Assembly (NCBI GenBank): GCA_041665285.1
Contig: JBAYJC010000001.1
Coordinates: 124,001-188,000, forward strand
Source: JBAYJC01 sp041665285
Lineage (GTDB): Bacteria; Patescibacteriota; Patescibacteriia; 2-12-FULL-60-25
Direction of reading: 5' to 3'
DNA: 64,000 bases
Notes under the pieces: generated by a model
The model's database searches: none
The model's input: the letters and a program-made list of their open reading frames with translations, nothing else
What the model was told of the DNA's origin: nothing
Shown here: positions 8,303-16,351 of the stretch, in pieces
How the letters are laid out: every line of letters starts with the position of its first letter
How positions within the stretch are numbered: the stretch's first letter is position 1
Position numbers and translations under genes: made by a program

Positions 8303-8312
8303 ACTCGCTAGT

Positions 8313-8344
8313 AAAAAAATCCTCTCAAAATAGAGGATTTTTTT
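8313..8344 (+). terminator. intrinsic terminator closing the polysaccharide unit
   Basis: AAAAAAATCCTCT (8313-8325) pairs with AGAGGATTTTTTT (from 8332) around a short A-rich loop. The hairpin is symmetrical and could work in both directions. Confidence 0.85.
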
Positions 8345-8374
8345 GTTATTCCGCATAAACAGACCCCGAACCCC

Positions 8375-8403
8375 TTGACAAAAGTTTCAAGATGGTCTAT
8401 ATT
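8375..8403 (+). promoter_or_regulatory. near-consensus promoter without an obvious gene downstream
   Basis: TTGACA at 8375-8380, exactly 17 nt, TATATT at 8398-8403. It is the best sigma70 match in the window, placed just after the 8313-8344 terminator, so it starts an independent unit at about 8410. Confidence 0.8.
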
Positions 8404-8408
8404 GTTCC

Positions 8409-9200
8409 TTCCTGACGCTGAGAACGGCACAGCCACCACAGGTCGGCCCGCGATGGCCGCCCGCACAAGGCTCGGCCGAAAAGAGGCACAGCGTCGGAAA
8501 GAAAGGACGAGGAACGGTGAAAGTCTTTGGACAGACACCGCGCAGGCTTTCGGAGCCTGGTCAGCGGGTTACCAAGGAAAGCACAGATCAAGAAACGGCA
8601 ACAAGAACAAGAGGGGACGATCTTTGAACAAGCACCTCAACCACGGGAACAGCGAGAAGGCGCGGATCAACGACTGGAGCACGCGGCTCTAAACCGCCTC
8701 AGCTTCCGTCGGGCTCCACGCCGGAGCCGCCGTCCGCGAACGCTCGCGCAAGCAGAAAGGGCAACAGCGATGAAGTGCTTCGACGCGGGCCAGTACCAGA
8801 GATTCTAAATCTCGGGACACTGGCGCTGACCGCGGCCGCGGCGCCCACCACGCGACGTCTTCGGCGCCGCGGCCAACCGACTCGACCCACCGCCTTCCCG
8901 GCCTGAGCAGTACCCCACAGCGCGGGGCGAGCTGACAGGCCACGTCATCGTTACTAGTTCGAACGGGTGGATAAGCCCGCGGCCACAACCCGGTGAGAGG
9001 AATACAACGACCCTCCAATCCGGCCGCCGCGGACACCCACGACCTGTCCTGGGGCCCCAGGATGGATGGTCGCCCCAACCGCTCGAACCCCCACCTCTAC
9101 GACTTCTCGCCGGCACGTCTACCCGCCGCCGGCATCCCCTTAGACGATCAGTTCCTGGTCGCATGAGGAAAACATAAAACCGCCATCAGGCGGTTTTATG
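8409..9200 (+). ncRNA. candidate long structured RNA, or a decayed cassette gene
   Basis: About 790 nt between a near-consensus promoter and a strong terminator, with no recognisable coding gene. The first 280 nt are purine-rich. From 8690 the sequence is very GC-rich and full of exact inverted repeats: a 12-bp stem 8834-8845/8863-8874, a nested stem within 8900-8941 (GGCCTG/CAGGCC), a 16-nt perfect palindrome at 9047-9062, and GAGAT/ATCTC around 8800. I could not find the conserved cores of RNase P RNA, tmRNA, SRP RNA or 6S RNA. Competing reading: two GC-rich stretches have cassette-like codons. One is a frame from GTG 8517, broken by TGA at 8625, that stays open to 8904. The other is a 57-codon frame from GTG 8993 to TGA 9166. 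Neither has a good start signal. Confidence 0.35.
9173..9200. terminator. bidirectional intrinsic terminator
   Basis: CATAAAACCGCC (9173-9184) is an exact inverted copy of GGCGGTTTTATG (9189-9200) with a 4-nt loop. It closes the 8375 unit on the plus strand and fmt on the minus strand; the fmt stop lies within the arm. Confidence 0.85.
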
Positions 9201-10128
9201 TTTGTGAGAGTAGTGCTTGATGTCCTCTGACGAAGTCAACGCCAGACATGGGGGCTTTTCCTTCCGGTTGCACACGGGTGATGACAAGCGACGTGCCCTC
9301 TCCGCATGCGACAGCGAGTTGACCGTCTGCGAGGAAGAACGATCCTACTGGACGATCTGTGGTGGAGCTGACAGTCGAGGATAATATTTTGAGGCGTTTT
9401 CCTTCCACAATCGTATACGTGCCTGGCCATGGGTCATAGGCGCGAACCGTGCGCTCGATAGATGTTGCGTTTTGTGTCCAATCAATGAGTCCATCCTCGC
9501 GTTTCAAGAGTTTGACGGATGTCGCAGACGCGTGATCTTGTTCTTGCGGTTTAAGGTCTCCTGACAGGAATGTCACGACGGTTTTGATGAGCGTTTCTGC
9601 GCCGATTTGTGCCAAGCGCGCACTGAGCGTCGTGGTCGTATCGTCTGGTTGGATGGTCTCGCGTGCGATCGCAAGGATTGGCCCGTGATCCATGAGCGCA
9701 TCCATGAGCATGATCGTGATACCTGTCTCTGTTTCGCCTGCTTTGATCGCTCCTGCAATAGGGGATGCGCCGCGATACTTTGGCAGGATAGAGCCGTGGA
9801 TGTTGATGAAACCTCGTGGTGCCAGGTCAAGGACGCGCTGGGGAATGATTTGCCCAAAGCTCGCGACCACAGCTAGGTCGAAATTGAGCGACTTGAGCGC
9901 GTCGAATGCCTCGTCGCTTTTTACTTTTTCAAATTGAAACACGGGGATTTGTAAACGTTCTGCCGTGTGTTTGATGGGTGGTGCGGTGAGGATGGCTTTG
10001 CGTCCCACGGGTCTATCTGGTTGCGTGACTACGCCGATGACGGAAAAGCTTGGGTCCTGTGCGAGTCGTTCTAACGCGGGCACAGCAAAATCTGATGTGC
10101 CAAAAAAGAGCACGCGGGTTTGTGTCAT
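9196..10128 (-). CDS. fmt: methionyl-tRNA formyltransferase
   Basis: 310 aa, normal length. It formylates Met-tRNA(fMet) using 10-formyl-tetrahydrofolate so that initiator tRNA can enter translation. Visible signatures are the N-terminal LFFGTSDFAVPALERL, and the catalytic region with INIHGSILPKYRGASPI, where N, H and the later D of the formyltransferase triad lie. Next comes GETETGITIMLMDALMDHGPI, then KREDGLIDW at the start of the C-terminal OB-fold tRNA-binding domain. Its start overlaps the def stop by ATGA, giving the common def-fmt pair. A bidirectional terminator overlaps its stop. Confidence 0.96.
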   Translation of the reverse strand: MTQTRVLFFGTSDFAVPALERLAQDPSFSVIGVVTQPDRPVGRKAILTAPPIKHTAERLQIPVFQFEKVKSDEAFDALKSLNFDLAVVASFGQIIPQRVLDLAPRGFINIHGSILPKYRGASPIAGAIKAGETETGITIMLMDALMDHGPILAIARETIQPDDTTTTLSARLAQIGAETLIKTVVTFLSGDLKPQEQDHASATSVKLLKREDGLIDWTQNATSIERTVRAYDPWPGTYTIVEGKRLKILSSTVSSTTDRPVGSFFLADGQLAVACGEGTSLVITRVQPEGKAPMSGVDFVRGHQALLSQT

Positions 10129-10607
10129 AGATGGGTTTTGGCGGTTTTTTTGAGCATGCGGATGGCTTTGTCGATAAAGAGGATGCCATCCAAATGGTCA
10201 ATTTCGTGTTGAAGGACAATAGCCTGCATTCCTTTAGCCTCTCCTTGCACACGACGTCCATGACGCGTAAGTGCTTGGAAGGTCACTTTTTTATGACGGT
10301 TTACGATGCCCCATTCGCCGGGCACGCTCAGACACCCTTCCTCGCTTTCCACCATCGCATCGGACGTTTTGATGATTTCTGGGTTGATAAACCATTCGTC
10401 CTTATCCGCGACGTTGATGACGATCGCGCGGATATTTTTGCCGACTTGCGGCGAGGCAATGCCGACGCCGTGCGAAACGAGCATGGTTGCGGCGAGTTCG
10501 TCTAAGTAGAGTTGAAATTCAGGTGTGAGAATTTCTTCCACAGTCAACTCCCGCGATCGCTGGCGCAAGCGCGGGTCTGGGAGGGTAACGACAGGGAAGG
10601 TCTCCAT
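10125..10607 (-). CDS. def: peptide deformylase
   Basis: 160 aa, the usual size. It removes the N-formyl group from nascent proteins with a metal ion (Fe2+ or Zn2+). All three signature motifs are intact: GVGIASPQVG (motif 1), EGCLSVPGE with the metal-binding Cys (motif 2), and QHEIDHLDG with HEXXH (motif 3). The start ATG at 10607 lies after a promoter embedded in the end of priA (10619-10647). It therefore can be expressed with fmt independently of priA. It partners functionally with fmt, which it overlaps. Confidence 0.97.
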   Translation of the reverse strand: METFPVVTLPDPRLRQRSRELTVEEILTPEFQLYLDELAATMLVSHGVGIASPQVGKNIRAIVINVADKDEWFINPEIIKTSDAMVESEEGCLSVPGEWGIVNRHKKVTFQALTRHGRRVQGEAKGMQAIVLQHEIDHLDGILFIDKAIRMLKKTAKTHL

Positions 10608-10618
10608 ACCAAGGGCGT

Positions 10619-10647
10619 ATCTTAGCGGAAAAAGGCAATCGGGTCAA
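10619..10647 (-). promoter_or_regulatory. internal promoter for def-fmt
   Basis: Minus strand: TTGACC (10642-10647), 17 nt, TAAGAT (10619-10624), 11 nt before the def ATG. It lies inside the last codons of the priA-like gene, and TAA of the -10 box is the priA stop. Confidence 0.6.
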
Positions 10648-12331
10648 GGTCTATGATGCTATCTTTGGCAAAGGGCGTCAACCAAGCCACTAAGTCGCGA
10701 TCTTCGGTGCGCGGAGGGAAGAGAAGATGGATGATGTGACGCTCGTGCCGCGTGGAGGAACGTTGTGGGACGGGGAATGGTCCACGGCATTCGCCGCGGG
10801 TTTGAAGCGCGCTTTGCAAGCGAGCCATCCATTGGTTTGCCTTCTGTGCATCGCCTGCGACAATCACTTTCACAAGCCGTGTCGACGGAGGATAACGAAA
10901 CACCCTTCGTTCTGCTCGTTCGCGCTCACGGAACTCCTGCATACCTTTTGTCGTGAGCCATTCCGTATATTGTCCGGCCGCCAGCTCATCCGCTTGGATG
11001 ATAAGTGCTCCGTGCGCTTGCTCCACGCGATCTGCTAGCCGTCGAAAAGCAAGGCAAAGCCGTTCGCGGCGGCGAATGTCTTCTCCTGCGGCCAGTAAGC
11101 TTGCATCTGTTACGAGGACAAGGGATCCATTCGCAAAAGGCACGTCCATTTGTTCAGCTGTCGTATCGCGCCAATCGATCATGCGTGAGGGCTCGGCTCG
11201 TTGCCAAGCTTTTTTTAAGGTCTCAATGCCAGGCATGGATTTTCCTAAATCAAGCCCTTGGCAGGAACCGCATGCCAGCGGCAAATCCGATCGTTTTCCA
11301 CAGGAGCGGCAAATGGCCTCGGTGGTTTCTGCGGACAAAGGAGCGTGACAGGTTACGCAGGTTGCTTCCCAGCCGCAATCACGACACCGCAACCGAGCAC
11401 GAACCCCACGAATGGGGTGAATAATGGTAACAGGGCCTTCATGCTCCTGGATGGCGAGCATACTGTCCGCTTGCATCATGGGGACAGCGGATCGGCCTTG
11501 AGGGTGACGGATGTGTGTTGCAAAAGGCACGTTGATTGCCGGCGCTTCTGCTTCAATGTGGAGCGGAGGTGTGAGGCCAAATGTCTCGAGGGCAATGCCT
11601 CCGTGTTGCGCGCACCACGCGAGCATAAGGCGCGCATCATAACGCGGCGCAAGCTCGTCTTGTTTGTGGTCGTCGTTCTCTGGCTCGTCAAGAAGTACCA
11701 CGTCAGCGCCTGTTGCCAACCAGGCACCAAGACGCGTGGTCACAAGCGCCTGTGTTTCGCCAACAAGAAAAGCACGCCACGCGCGAAACGCATCACCATC
11801 GTTCAACTCCCCGTGAAGCACTGAACAGGCGAGCATGCCAGAAAGACGATCCGCTCTGTCGCGCCATGGTGTGACGATGAGCGTCCGCTGATGATCGCGT
11901 AGAGCCTCTTGCGCGCGTACCAGGAGTGCTTGTTCGGATCGCGCAATCCAGTGCGTGATAATGCTCAGTTTTGCTGGTGGTGATGAAGGACGTCCCGCGA
12001 CAGGAACGGGGAAGCGCTTTGGGAGAGCACGGAGCCACGCTTTGAGAACGGTAGGGCGCGAAGAAAACGTCCGCGCGGCTGTCCAGTCGAGCAGTTGGAC
12101 GAGCGTTGGAGGGAGCGCAAGATCGCAGTAGGTGCTCTTGAGTGGGAGCGCTCGTGCGGCATGCGCGCTTTGCGAGGAAATGTCACGTACAAGACCGACC
12201 ACGCTTTGTCGGCGAAAGGGAGCGACAACGAGCATGTTTGGCGTGATGATCAAGCTCTCTGGAATGGCGTAATCAAAAACGTCCACGCCGAGCGGGGTTC
12301 GGAGCAGGGGAATGACGCGCGCGTAGTTCAT
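10622..12331 (-). CDS. priA: PriA-like primosomal protein lacking the helicase ATPase motifs
   Basis: 569 aa, against about 730 for typical PriA, the DEXH helicase that restarts stalled replication forks. Retained are the N-terminal 3'BD-like domain (YARVIPLLRTPLGVDVFDY) and eight zinc-binding Cys at residues 316, 319, 325, 328, 341, 344, 354 and 357. The C-terminal domain also remains (AERRVFRYPPSTRLVKVIV). Missing is the Walker A loop: the segment before LIVTPWRDRA has no GXGKT. The DEEH box has become DEPE (215-218), and the QXXGRAGR motif VI is replaced by RRLADRVEQAHGAL. So it should bind DNA or partners but not hydrolyse ATP. It lies in one operon with the LigB-like gene, def and fmt. 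Confidence 0.85.
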   Translation of the reverse strand: MNYARVIPLLRTPLGVDVFDYAIPESLIITPNMLVVAPFRRQSVVGLVRDISSQSAHAARALPLKSTYCDLALPPTLVQLLDWTAARTFSSRPTVLKAWLRALPKRFPVPVAGRPSSPPAKLSIITHWIARSEQALLVRAQEALRDHQRTLIVTPWRDRADRLSGMLACSVLHGELNDGDAFRAWRAFLVGETQALVTTRLGAWLATGADVVLLDEPENDDHKQDELAPRYDARLMLAWCAQHGGIALETFGLTPPLHIEAEAPAINVPFATHIRHPQGRSAVPMMQADSMLAIQEHEGPVTIIHPIRGVRARLRCRDCGWEATCVTCHAPLSAETTEAICRSCGKRSDLPLACGSCQGLDLGKSMPGIETLKKAWQRAEPSRMIDWRDTTAEQMDVPFANGSLVLVTDASLLAAGEDIRRRERLCLAFRRLADRVEQAHGALIIQADELAAGQYTEWLTTKGMQEFRERERAERRVFRYPPSTRLVKVIVAGDAQKANQWMARLQSALQTRGECRGPFPVPQRSSTRHERHIIHLLFPPRTEDRDLVAWLTPFAKDSIIDLDPIAFFR

Positions 12332-13122
12332 TAAGCCATGACAAAGTTTACGGTCCAGTAGCTCACGCCAAATGGCGCCTCGTAACTCAATTCCTTTGGA
12401 GTCACATTCATCCCTTCAAGCGCACCCAGCAACATGGCAATGGGTTTATAGCCACATTGTCCTGCTTTTTCGAGCGTATTTGCATCCAGGGCTAAAAGAC
12501 CAGGCGCGTCCATGGCAAGTACTTTTTGACGTACAGTATCGTCAAAGAGCTTTCCTTCAGGGCGCATACCTTGCGGAGACTGTTCATTGGAATGATGCGA
12601 AAGATCCGCAGAGGCAATAATCGCAACACGACGATCTTCTGCGTGAATGACTCGTTTCATTTGCCGACCGAATTCGTAATGCGCTTTCCCATCCAGCAGA
12701 GAGTTAGCCAATGGGACAAGCTTCCATTTTGGAAGATGCGTTGTGAGAAGGAGAAGAGGGACCGTGAAGCCGTAATCAAGCTCTTGTTGGCTGGAAAGCG
12801 TGAATGGCACTTTTTCTTCGCGCATGAGCCGATGGATGTGGTCCAAGAGCAGAAAATCCACCTTAGCCTCGACCGTTGTGCCATGATCGCCAAACTCTTT
12901 GAGGACGCCCGTGAATTTGTCGGAGACATTTCCGCTAAATGCATCAGGATACATCTGCGCATGCGGAGAAATAATGAGCAGGGTGTCTGGTTTTGCCAGA
13001 TAGAGGGCCTGTTCAAGCTCTGTGTAGGCTTGCAGGGTTTTTGCGAGCTTTTCACGTGCATCCTTTCCCACACTGGGGATGAGGAGCGGCGAATGAGGGG
13101 CAATGGCGGCAAAGACAATCAT
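12331..13122 (-). CDS. LigB/MEMO-like (class III extradiol dioxygenase fold) protein
   Basis: 263 aa. The N-terminus FAAIAPHSPLLIPSVGK and the strand ending LLIISPHAQMY match the start of class III extradiol dioxygenase (LigB) and MEMO proteins, where these His residues line the metal site. Later blocks YGFTVPLLLL, VAIIASADLSHHS and FGVSYWTVNFV also fit. MEMO-type members form the AmmeMemoRadiSam group in prokaryotes and usually lack proven dioxygenase activity, so a ring-cleavage role is not implied. The stop overlaps the start of the priA-like gene, hence co-transcription. The function is unknown. Confidence 0.75.
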   Translation of the reverse strand: MIVFAAIAPHSPLLIPSVGKDAREKLAKTLQAYTELEQALYLAKPDTLLIISPHAQMYPDAFSGNVSDKFTGVLKEFGDHGTTVEAKVDFLLLDHIHRLMREEKVPFTLSSQQELDYGFTVPLLLLTTHLPKWKLVPLANSLLDGKAHYEFGRQMKRVIHAEDRRVAIIASADLSHHSNEQSPQGMRPEGKLFDDTVRQKVLAMDAPGLLALDANTLEKAGQCGYKPIAMLLGALEGMNVTPKELSYEAPFGVSYWTVNFVMA

Positions 13123-13152
13123 ACGACGAAACGAAAAAAGAAATGAAAAAGG

Positions 13153-14646
13153 CTAATGAAAGGCAGGAAAGGCCGCGAGTGTTGTGGTTGTTTGTGTGGT
13201 GGAGGTGGTCGCATCAAGAGCAAATAATGGCTCTACACGTACGGGGGAATGCGGATCAATGGGCATACCTGTTGGGTATTCCTTCAGAAGCTTTGCGGGA
13301 AGTGTCACCACGTTTTTCCAATTGTAGGCAAGCTCTTCAAACACGGCCGCAGAAGGAAACGGCCTGCGCTCCCCATTTTCTATGACGTACACAGCGTTGT
13401 CGGAAGTCGAGCGGACAAGTTCGCCATCATGCAAAGCGTACGGCTCCCCGAGCTTGTATGTAGCGAGTTTTGTTTTTGTGAGGGCACGCGCAGGTCGTCC
13501 TTTGAAGTACAGGCTGAGAAAGGAGGCGTGTGGAATGGCGTGGCGAATACCGTCCTCCAAATACCAGTAGGCTCCGGTTGGATCTTTTGCGAGCAAACCA
13601 AGTGGAAATGAAGAAGCTGAGACAATGTCTGGTCCCTCTTCGTACTCCTCGAGTTCAGCGACGGTTGCTTCAAAGAGTTCGTCCTCGTTAAAACCAAGCT
13701 TGCGAAATACGGCTTTGCTGGAAAAATGGCGTTTTGCTTTGCCAACAAGCAAATAACGGTCACCTGCGTCTGTTTCTACAATGGAATAGTTGGGGAATTT
13801 GATGGGTTTGCCATCTGCATATCCCGTGATATTACCGTCTTCGACGGTCAGGATCTTTGACGTATCTACCATAGATGCCGCCACAGCCATATTTTCAATT
13901 TTGTGACGCTTGCCGTTTTTTAATAAGTAGACCACATTACTCGACTTGCCCTTTACAATGGAATTGTCTGGGTACACCAAAGAAAACCAGCGTTTCCAAA
14001 TGCGCCAAAGATTTTGGTTGCCACTCACGTGTGGCGTATAGCTATACAGCATGGCTGTTGCCTGATTTGTGGGGATAATCGGCAGACCATCGACCCACAT
14101 TTGTTTCCCTGGTGCGTAGCCGGAGATCGTGGTGCCTTTGCCTAGCATTTGCATGAGATAGCGCTCGCGATGTTGCTTTGCCGCGTATTCGAGTTGATTG
14201 GCAAAGCCTTTGTAGTCCTGAATGCGCGGATCGTTCATGGAGCAGTCGTCACACACGCCATAGCCTGCGGCCCAGTCCAGTTGTTTTTGGGTGGGGGTTG
14301 TGTCTTCGACAAGGCTTTGCTCTTTTTGAATGAGGGCGAGTAAATAGCGTGGGTTGATTTTATAAGAAGTAGACACACGCCAGATGATTTCTGCGGCGGG
14401 TTTGTCGTTGCCGTCAATATCGCGAAGCGCTTTTAGTCCAAGTGTGCCTTTGGCATCCAAGAACTTTTGGATACTTTCTTGGTTCATAACGCCCAGATCA
14501 AAAATATCACGATCCTCCAGAACCGTATGAGGGTTGAAACCCGTATCAAGATCAGAAAAGGCCAGGGTGCGCGCAAGGGTAGGGAAAGGAGTGATGAGCG
14601 TGCTGATTATTGCCGCCAAACACAACGTAGAGATGACACGTTTCAT
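13153..14646 (-). CDS. secreted lysozyme-fold protein with C-terminal tandem repeats
   Basis: 497 aa. Residues 1-26 form a signal peptide (basic start, ISTLCLAAIISTLITPFPTL core). Residues about 80-200 resemble lytic transglycosylase-like domains: INPRYLLALIQKEQSLVED has the helix with a candidate catalytic Glu, followed by WAAGYGVCDDC and an aromatic-rich segment. The remainder holds about four repeats of roughly 55 residues, each with a pattern like VVYLLKNGKRHKI (also DRYLLVGKAKRHF, AYWYLEDGIRHAI, AVYVIENGERRPF). These are probably beta-rich surface or wall-binding modules. A role in cell-wall attachment or remodelling is inferred. A -10 box (TATTCT, 14653-14658) sits six bases before the ATG. 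Confidence 0.7.
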   Translation of the reverse strand: MKRVISTLCLAAIISTLITPFPTLARTLAFSDLDTGFNPHTVLEDRDIFDLGVMNQESIQKFLDAKGTLGLKALRDIDGNDKPAAEIIWRVSTSYKINPRYLLALIQKEQSLVEDTTPTQKQLDWAAGYGVCDDCSMNDPRIQDYKGFANQLEYAAKQHRERYLMQMLGKGTTISGYAPGKQMWVDGLPIIPTNQATAMLYSYTPHVSGNQNLWRIWKRWFSLVYPDNSIVKGKSSNVVYLLKNGKRHKIENMAVAASMVDTSKILTVEDGNITGYADGKPIKFPNYSIVETDAGDRYLLVGKAKRHFSSKAVFRKLGFNEDELFEATVAELEEYEEGPDIVSASSFPLGLLAKDPTGAYWYLEDGIRHAIPHASFLSLYFKGRPARALTKTKLATYKLGEPYALHDGELVRSTSDNAVYVIENGERRPFPSAAVFEELAYNWKNVVTLPAKLLKEYPTGMPIDPHSPVRVEPLFALDATTSTTQTTTTLAAFPAFH

Positions 14647-14652
14647 GGGCCA

Positions 14653-14713
14653 AGAATAGCATGGCGCAAACAGGGAGGGAACCCTAGTACTGGACCGTGG
14701 AATCCGTTATGCT
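14653..14713. promoter_or_regulatory. divergent leaderless promoter pair
   Basis: Minus strand: TATTCT (14653-14658), six bases before ATG 14646. Plus strand: TATGCT (14708-14713), six bases before GTG 14720. Both -35 regions are weak (TAGTAC at 14685-14690 for the plus side). Confidence 0.5.
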
Positions 14714-14719
14714 TGGCCT

Positions 14720-16351
14720 GTGAACGATCCGTGGTCTTATCTGCTCAAAAAACACAAGGCGCTCCTCTTGGAGTTCGGCGCTGTTTTTGTCTTAGTTGCC
14801 TTTCTTTTGATAGGAGCCTCCTCACTTGCGAGTGCCGGGGTTTTGGTGTTTGCCTCTCCTGATGAAACGGCAAATGCTGTGGTCGCGACGATGTTTGTAG
14901 AGCAGGGGAATGCGCAGATCACAGAACCCCTTGTTCTGACATATCCATGGCTTCATCCGCGAAGCTGGGTCAGCCAAGGTGCCGTGATTCTCCCCGTGGG
15001 TTTTTTAGGGTGGCCTTTGGTCGCGAGTCTCTTTGTGCGCTTGGTTGGCCCCATGATTTTGCCGTGGATGGGAGTTTTGGTGCTTTTCCCGACAGTCCTC
15101 GCATTGTATCTACTCTTGCGCCGTCGCTATGGCGCTGTGCCTGCGTGGTTTGGTTCGCTGGTTGCGTGGACATACCCTGCGGTATTGCTGTATGCGAATC
15201 GTGGGCTTTTTCCCAATCTCCCCATTCTCGCCTTGGGGATACTCGGACTTTTTGCGCTGGATACGCTTGCCCAGCCGTCTTGCACGCGAGGGAGTGTCCG
15301 TGTGACAGTCGCGGGGCTGTTCGGCATGGTCTTCGCACTCGCCATAGCCATTCGTCCGACAGAGCTTCTGTGGATTTTACCTTGGTGGGTTTGGTTTGGT
15401 TGGCGTCTCACCTGGACGCGCGGGATGGTCATTGCTTTTTTTGGCGGGCTTTTCGTGGCGGGACTGCCTGCGTGGTGGTATGGGTGGTCTACCTATCATT
15501 CCTGGCTTGGGATCGGCTATCTTTTACGCGACAATGCGAGCACGGACGTCGTTGTTTCTACGACAGTCTCGTCGGGAGGCCTTCGTTTACCGTTCGGGTT
15601 GCATCCAAGACATATCCTTCTCAACATACGGGCATTTCTCGGCGGACTGCTTTGGCCTTGGATGACAACGATCCTCGCCGGCGTGTTTATTTGTGTTTTG
15701 CGTCTGCGACGTCGCTTGGTGACATTACCCGCTTGTCTCCCCGTGCTTCTTGCGGGTTGGACCGTGAGTGTTTTACTCGTGATCTATGGGAGTGGGTTGT
15801 ATGCAGACCATATTCGACCCGGTGCGATCACCATAGGCAATTCTTTTATTCGCTATCTGCTTCCTCTTGCACCATTGTGCGGCTGGGCTTTTGCTGAGGT
15901 GATGGCGTATTGGGGAAAAACAAACGCGTCACGGGTCTGGGTTCGTCGTATGGGCATGTTCTGCCTTATCGTGACGGCGTGCGTTCTGGCGAGTACGGGC
16001 GTATACCGAAGTTTTTTTGCGGATGATGAGGGGCTATCCTTTACGCGGAAGGAGCTACTGCGTTACGACGATATTCGTACAACAGCTCGTGTGGCATTAC
16101 CGGCCAATGCCGTGGTATTCTCAGAGCGTTCAGATAAGATCTTTTTTCCAGCGATGAGTGCTGTTTCCCCTTTGCCAGCCTTTACGGAAATGGTCCGGTT
16201 TATCCAAACGGAAGAAATGCCTTCTGCGCTTTTTGCACGACCGTTATCCATGGAGGAGCGTTTCGTGTGGCAACAGGCAGGAATAGAGGTGCAGGAAGTG
16301 CAGGCCTTTGGCCGAGAGGTTCTTTATCGTCTTGCTCCACAAACCCCATGA
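14720..16351 (+). CDS. multi-pass membrane protein, GT-C glycosyltransferase-like
   Basis: 543 aa with about 11-12 hydrophobic helices. The first external loop after helix 1 carries ASPDETANAVVATMFVEQG, an acidic DE-type loop like the catalytic first loop of GT-C (dolichyl-phosphate or undecaprenyl-phosphate-sugar dependent) glycosyltransferases. The family assignment is by topology and this loop only. GTG 14720 is used because it lies six bases after TATGCT and no ATG fits. The stop overlaps the next start (ATGA), and three such overlapping genes run to 18179, so they probably work together on an envelope component. Confidence 0.6.
   Translation: MNDPWSYLLKKHKALLLEFGAVFVLVAFLLIGASSLASAGVLVFASPDETANAVVATMFVEQGNAQITEPLVLTYPWLHPRSWVSQGAVILPVGFLGWPLVASLFVRLVGPMILPWMGVLVLFPTVLALYLLLRRRYGAVPAWFGSLVAWTYPAVLLYANRGLFPNLPILALGILGLFALDTLAQPSCTRGSVRVTVAGLFGMVFALAIAIRPTELLWILPWWVWFGWRLTWTRGMVIAFFGGLFVAGLPAWWYGWSTYHSWLGIGYLLRDNASTDVVVSTTVSSGGLRLPFGLHPRHILLNIRAFLGGLLWPWMTTILAGVFICVLRLRRRLVTLPACLPVLLAGWTVSVLLVIYGSGLYADHIRPGAITIGNSFIRYLLPLAPLCGWAFAEVMAYWGKTNASRVWVRRMGMFCLIVTACVLASTGVYRSFFADDEGLSFTRKELLRYDDIRTTARVALPANAVVFSERSDKIFFPAMSAVSPLPAFTEMVRFIQTEEMPSALFARPLSMEERFVWQQAGIEVQEVQAFGREVLYRLAPQTP

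Noticed and set aside
8517..8906. UGA recoding: a frame open for 129 codons except for one TGA at 8625
   Set aside because: TGA ends many clear genes here (for example 680, 14720, 16348 and several ATGA overlaps), so it is not a sense codon in this genome; no SECIS-like or readthrough context was evident.
8409..9200. RNase P RNA, tmRNA or group I intron
   Set aside because: No GAGGAAAGTCC-type core, no tmRNA acceptor/CCA end or tag ORF, and no intron P7 core could be found on either strand.
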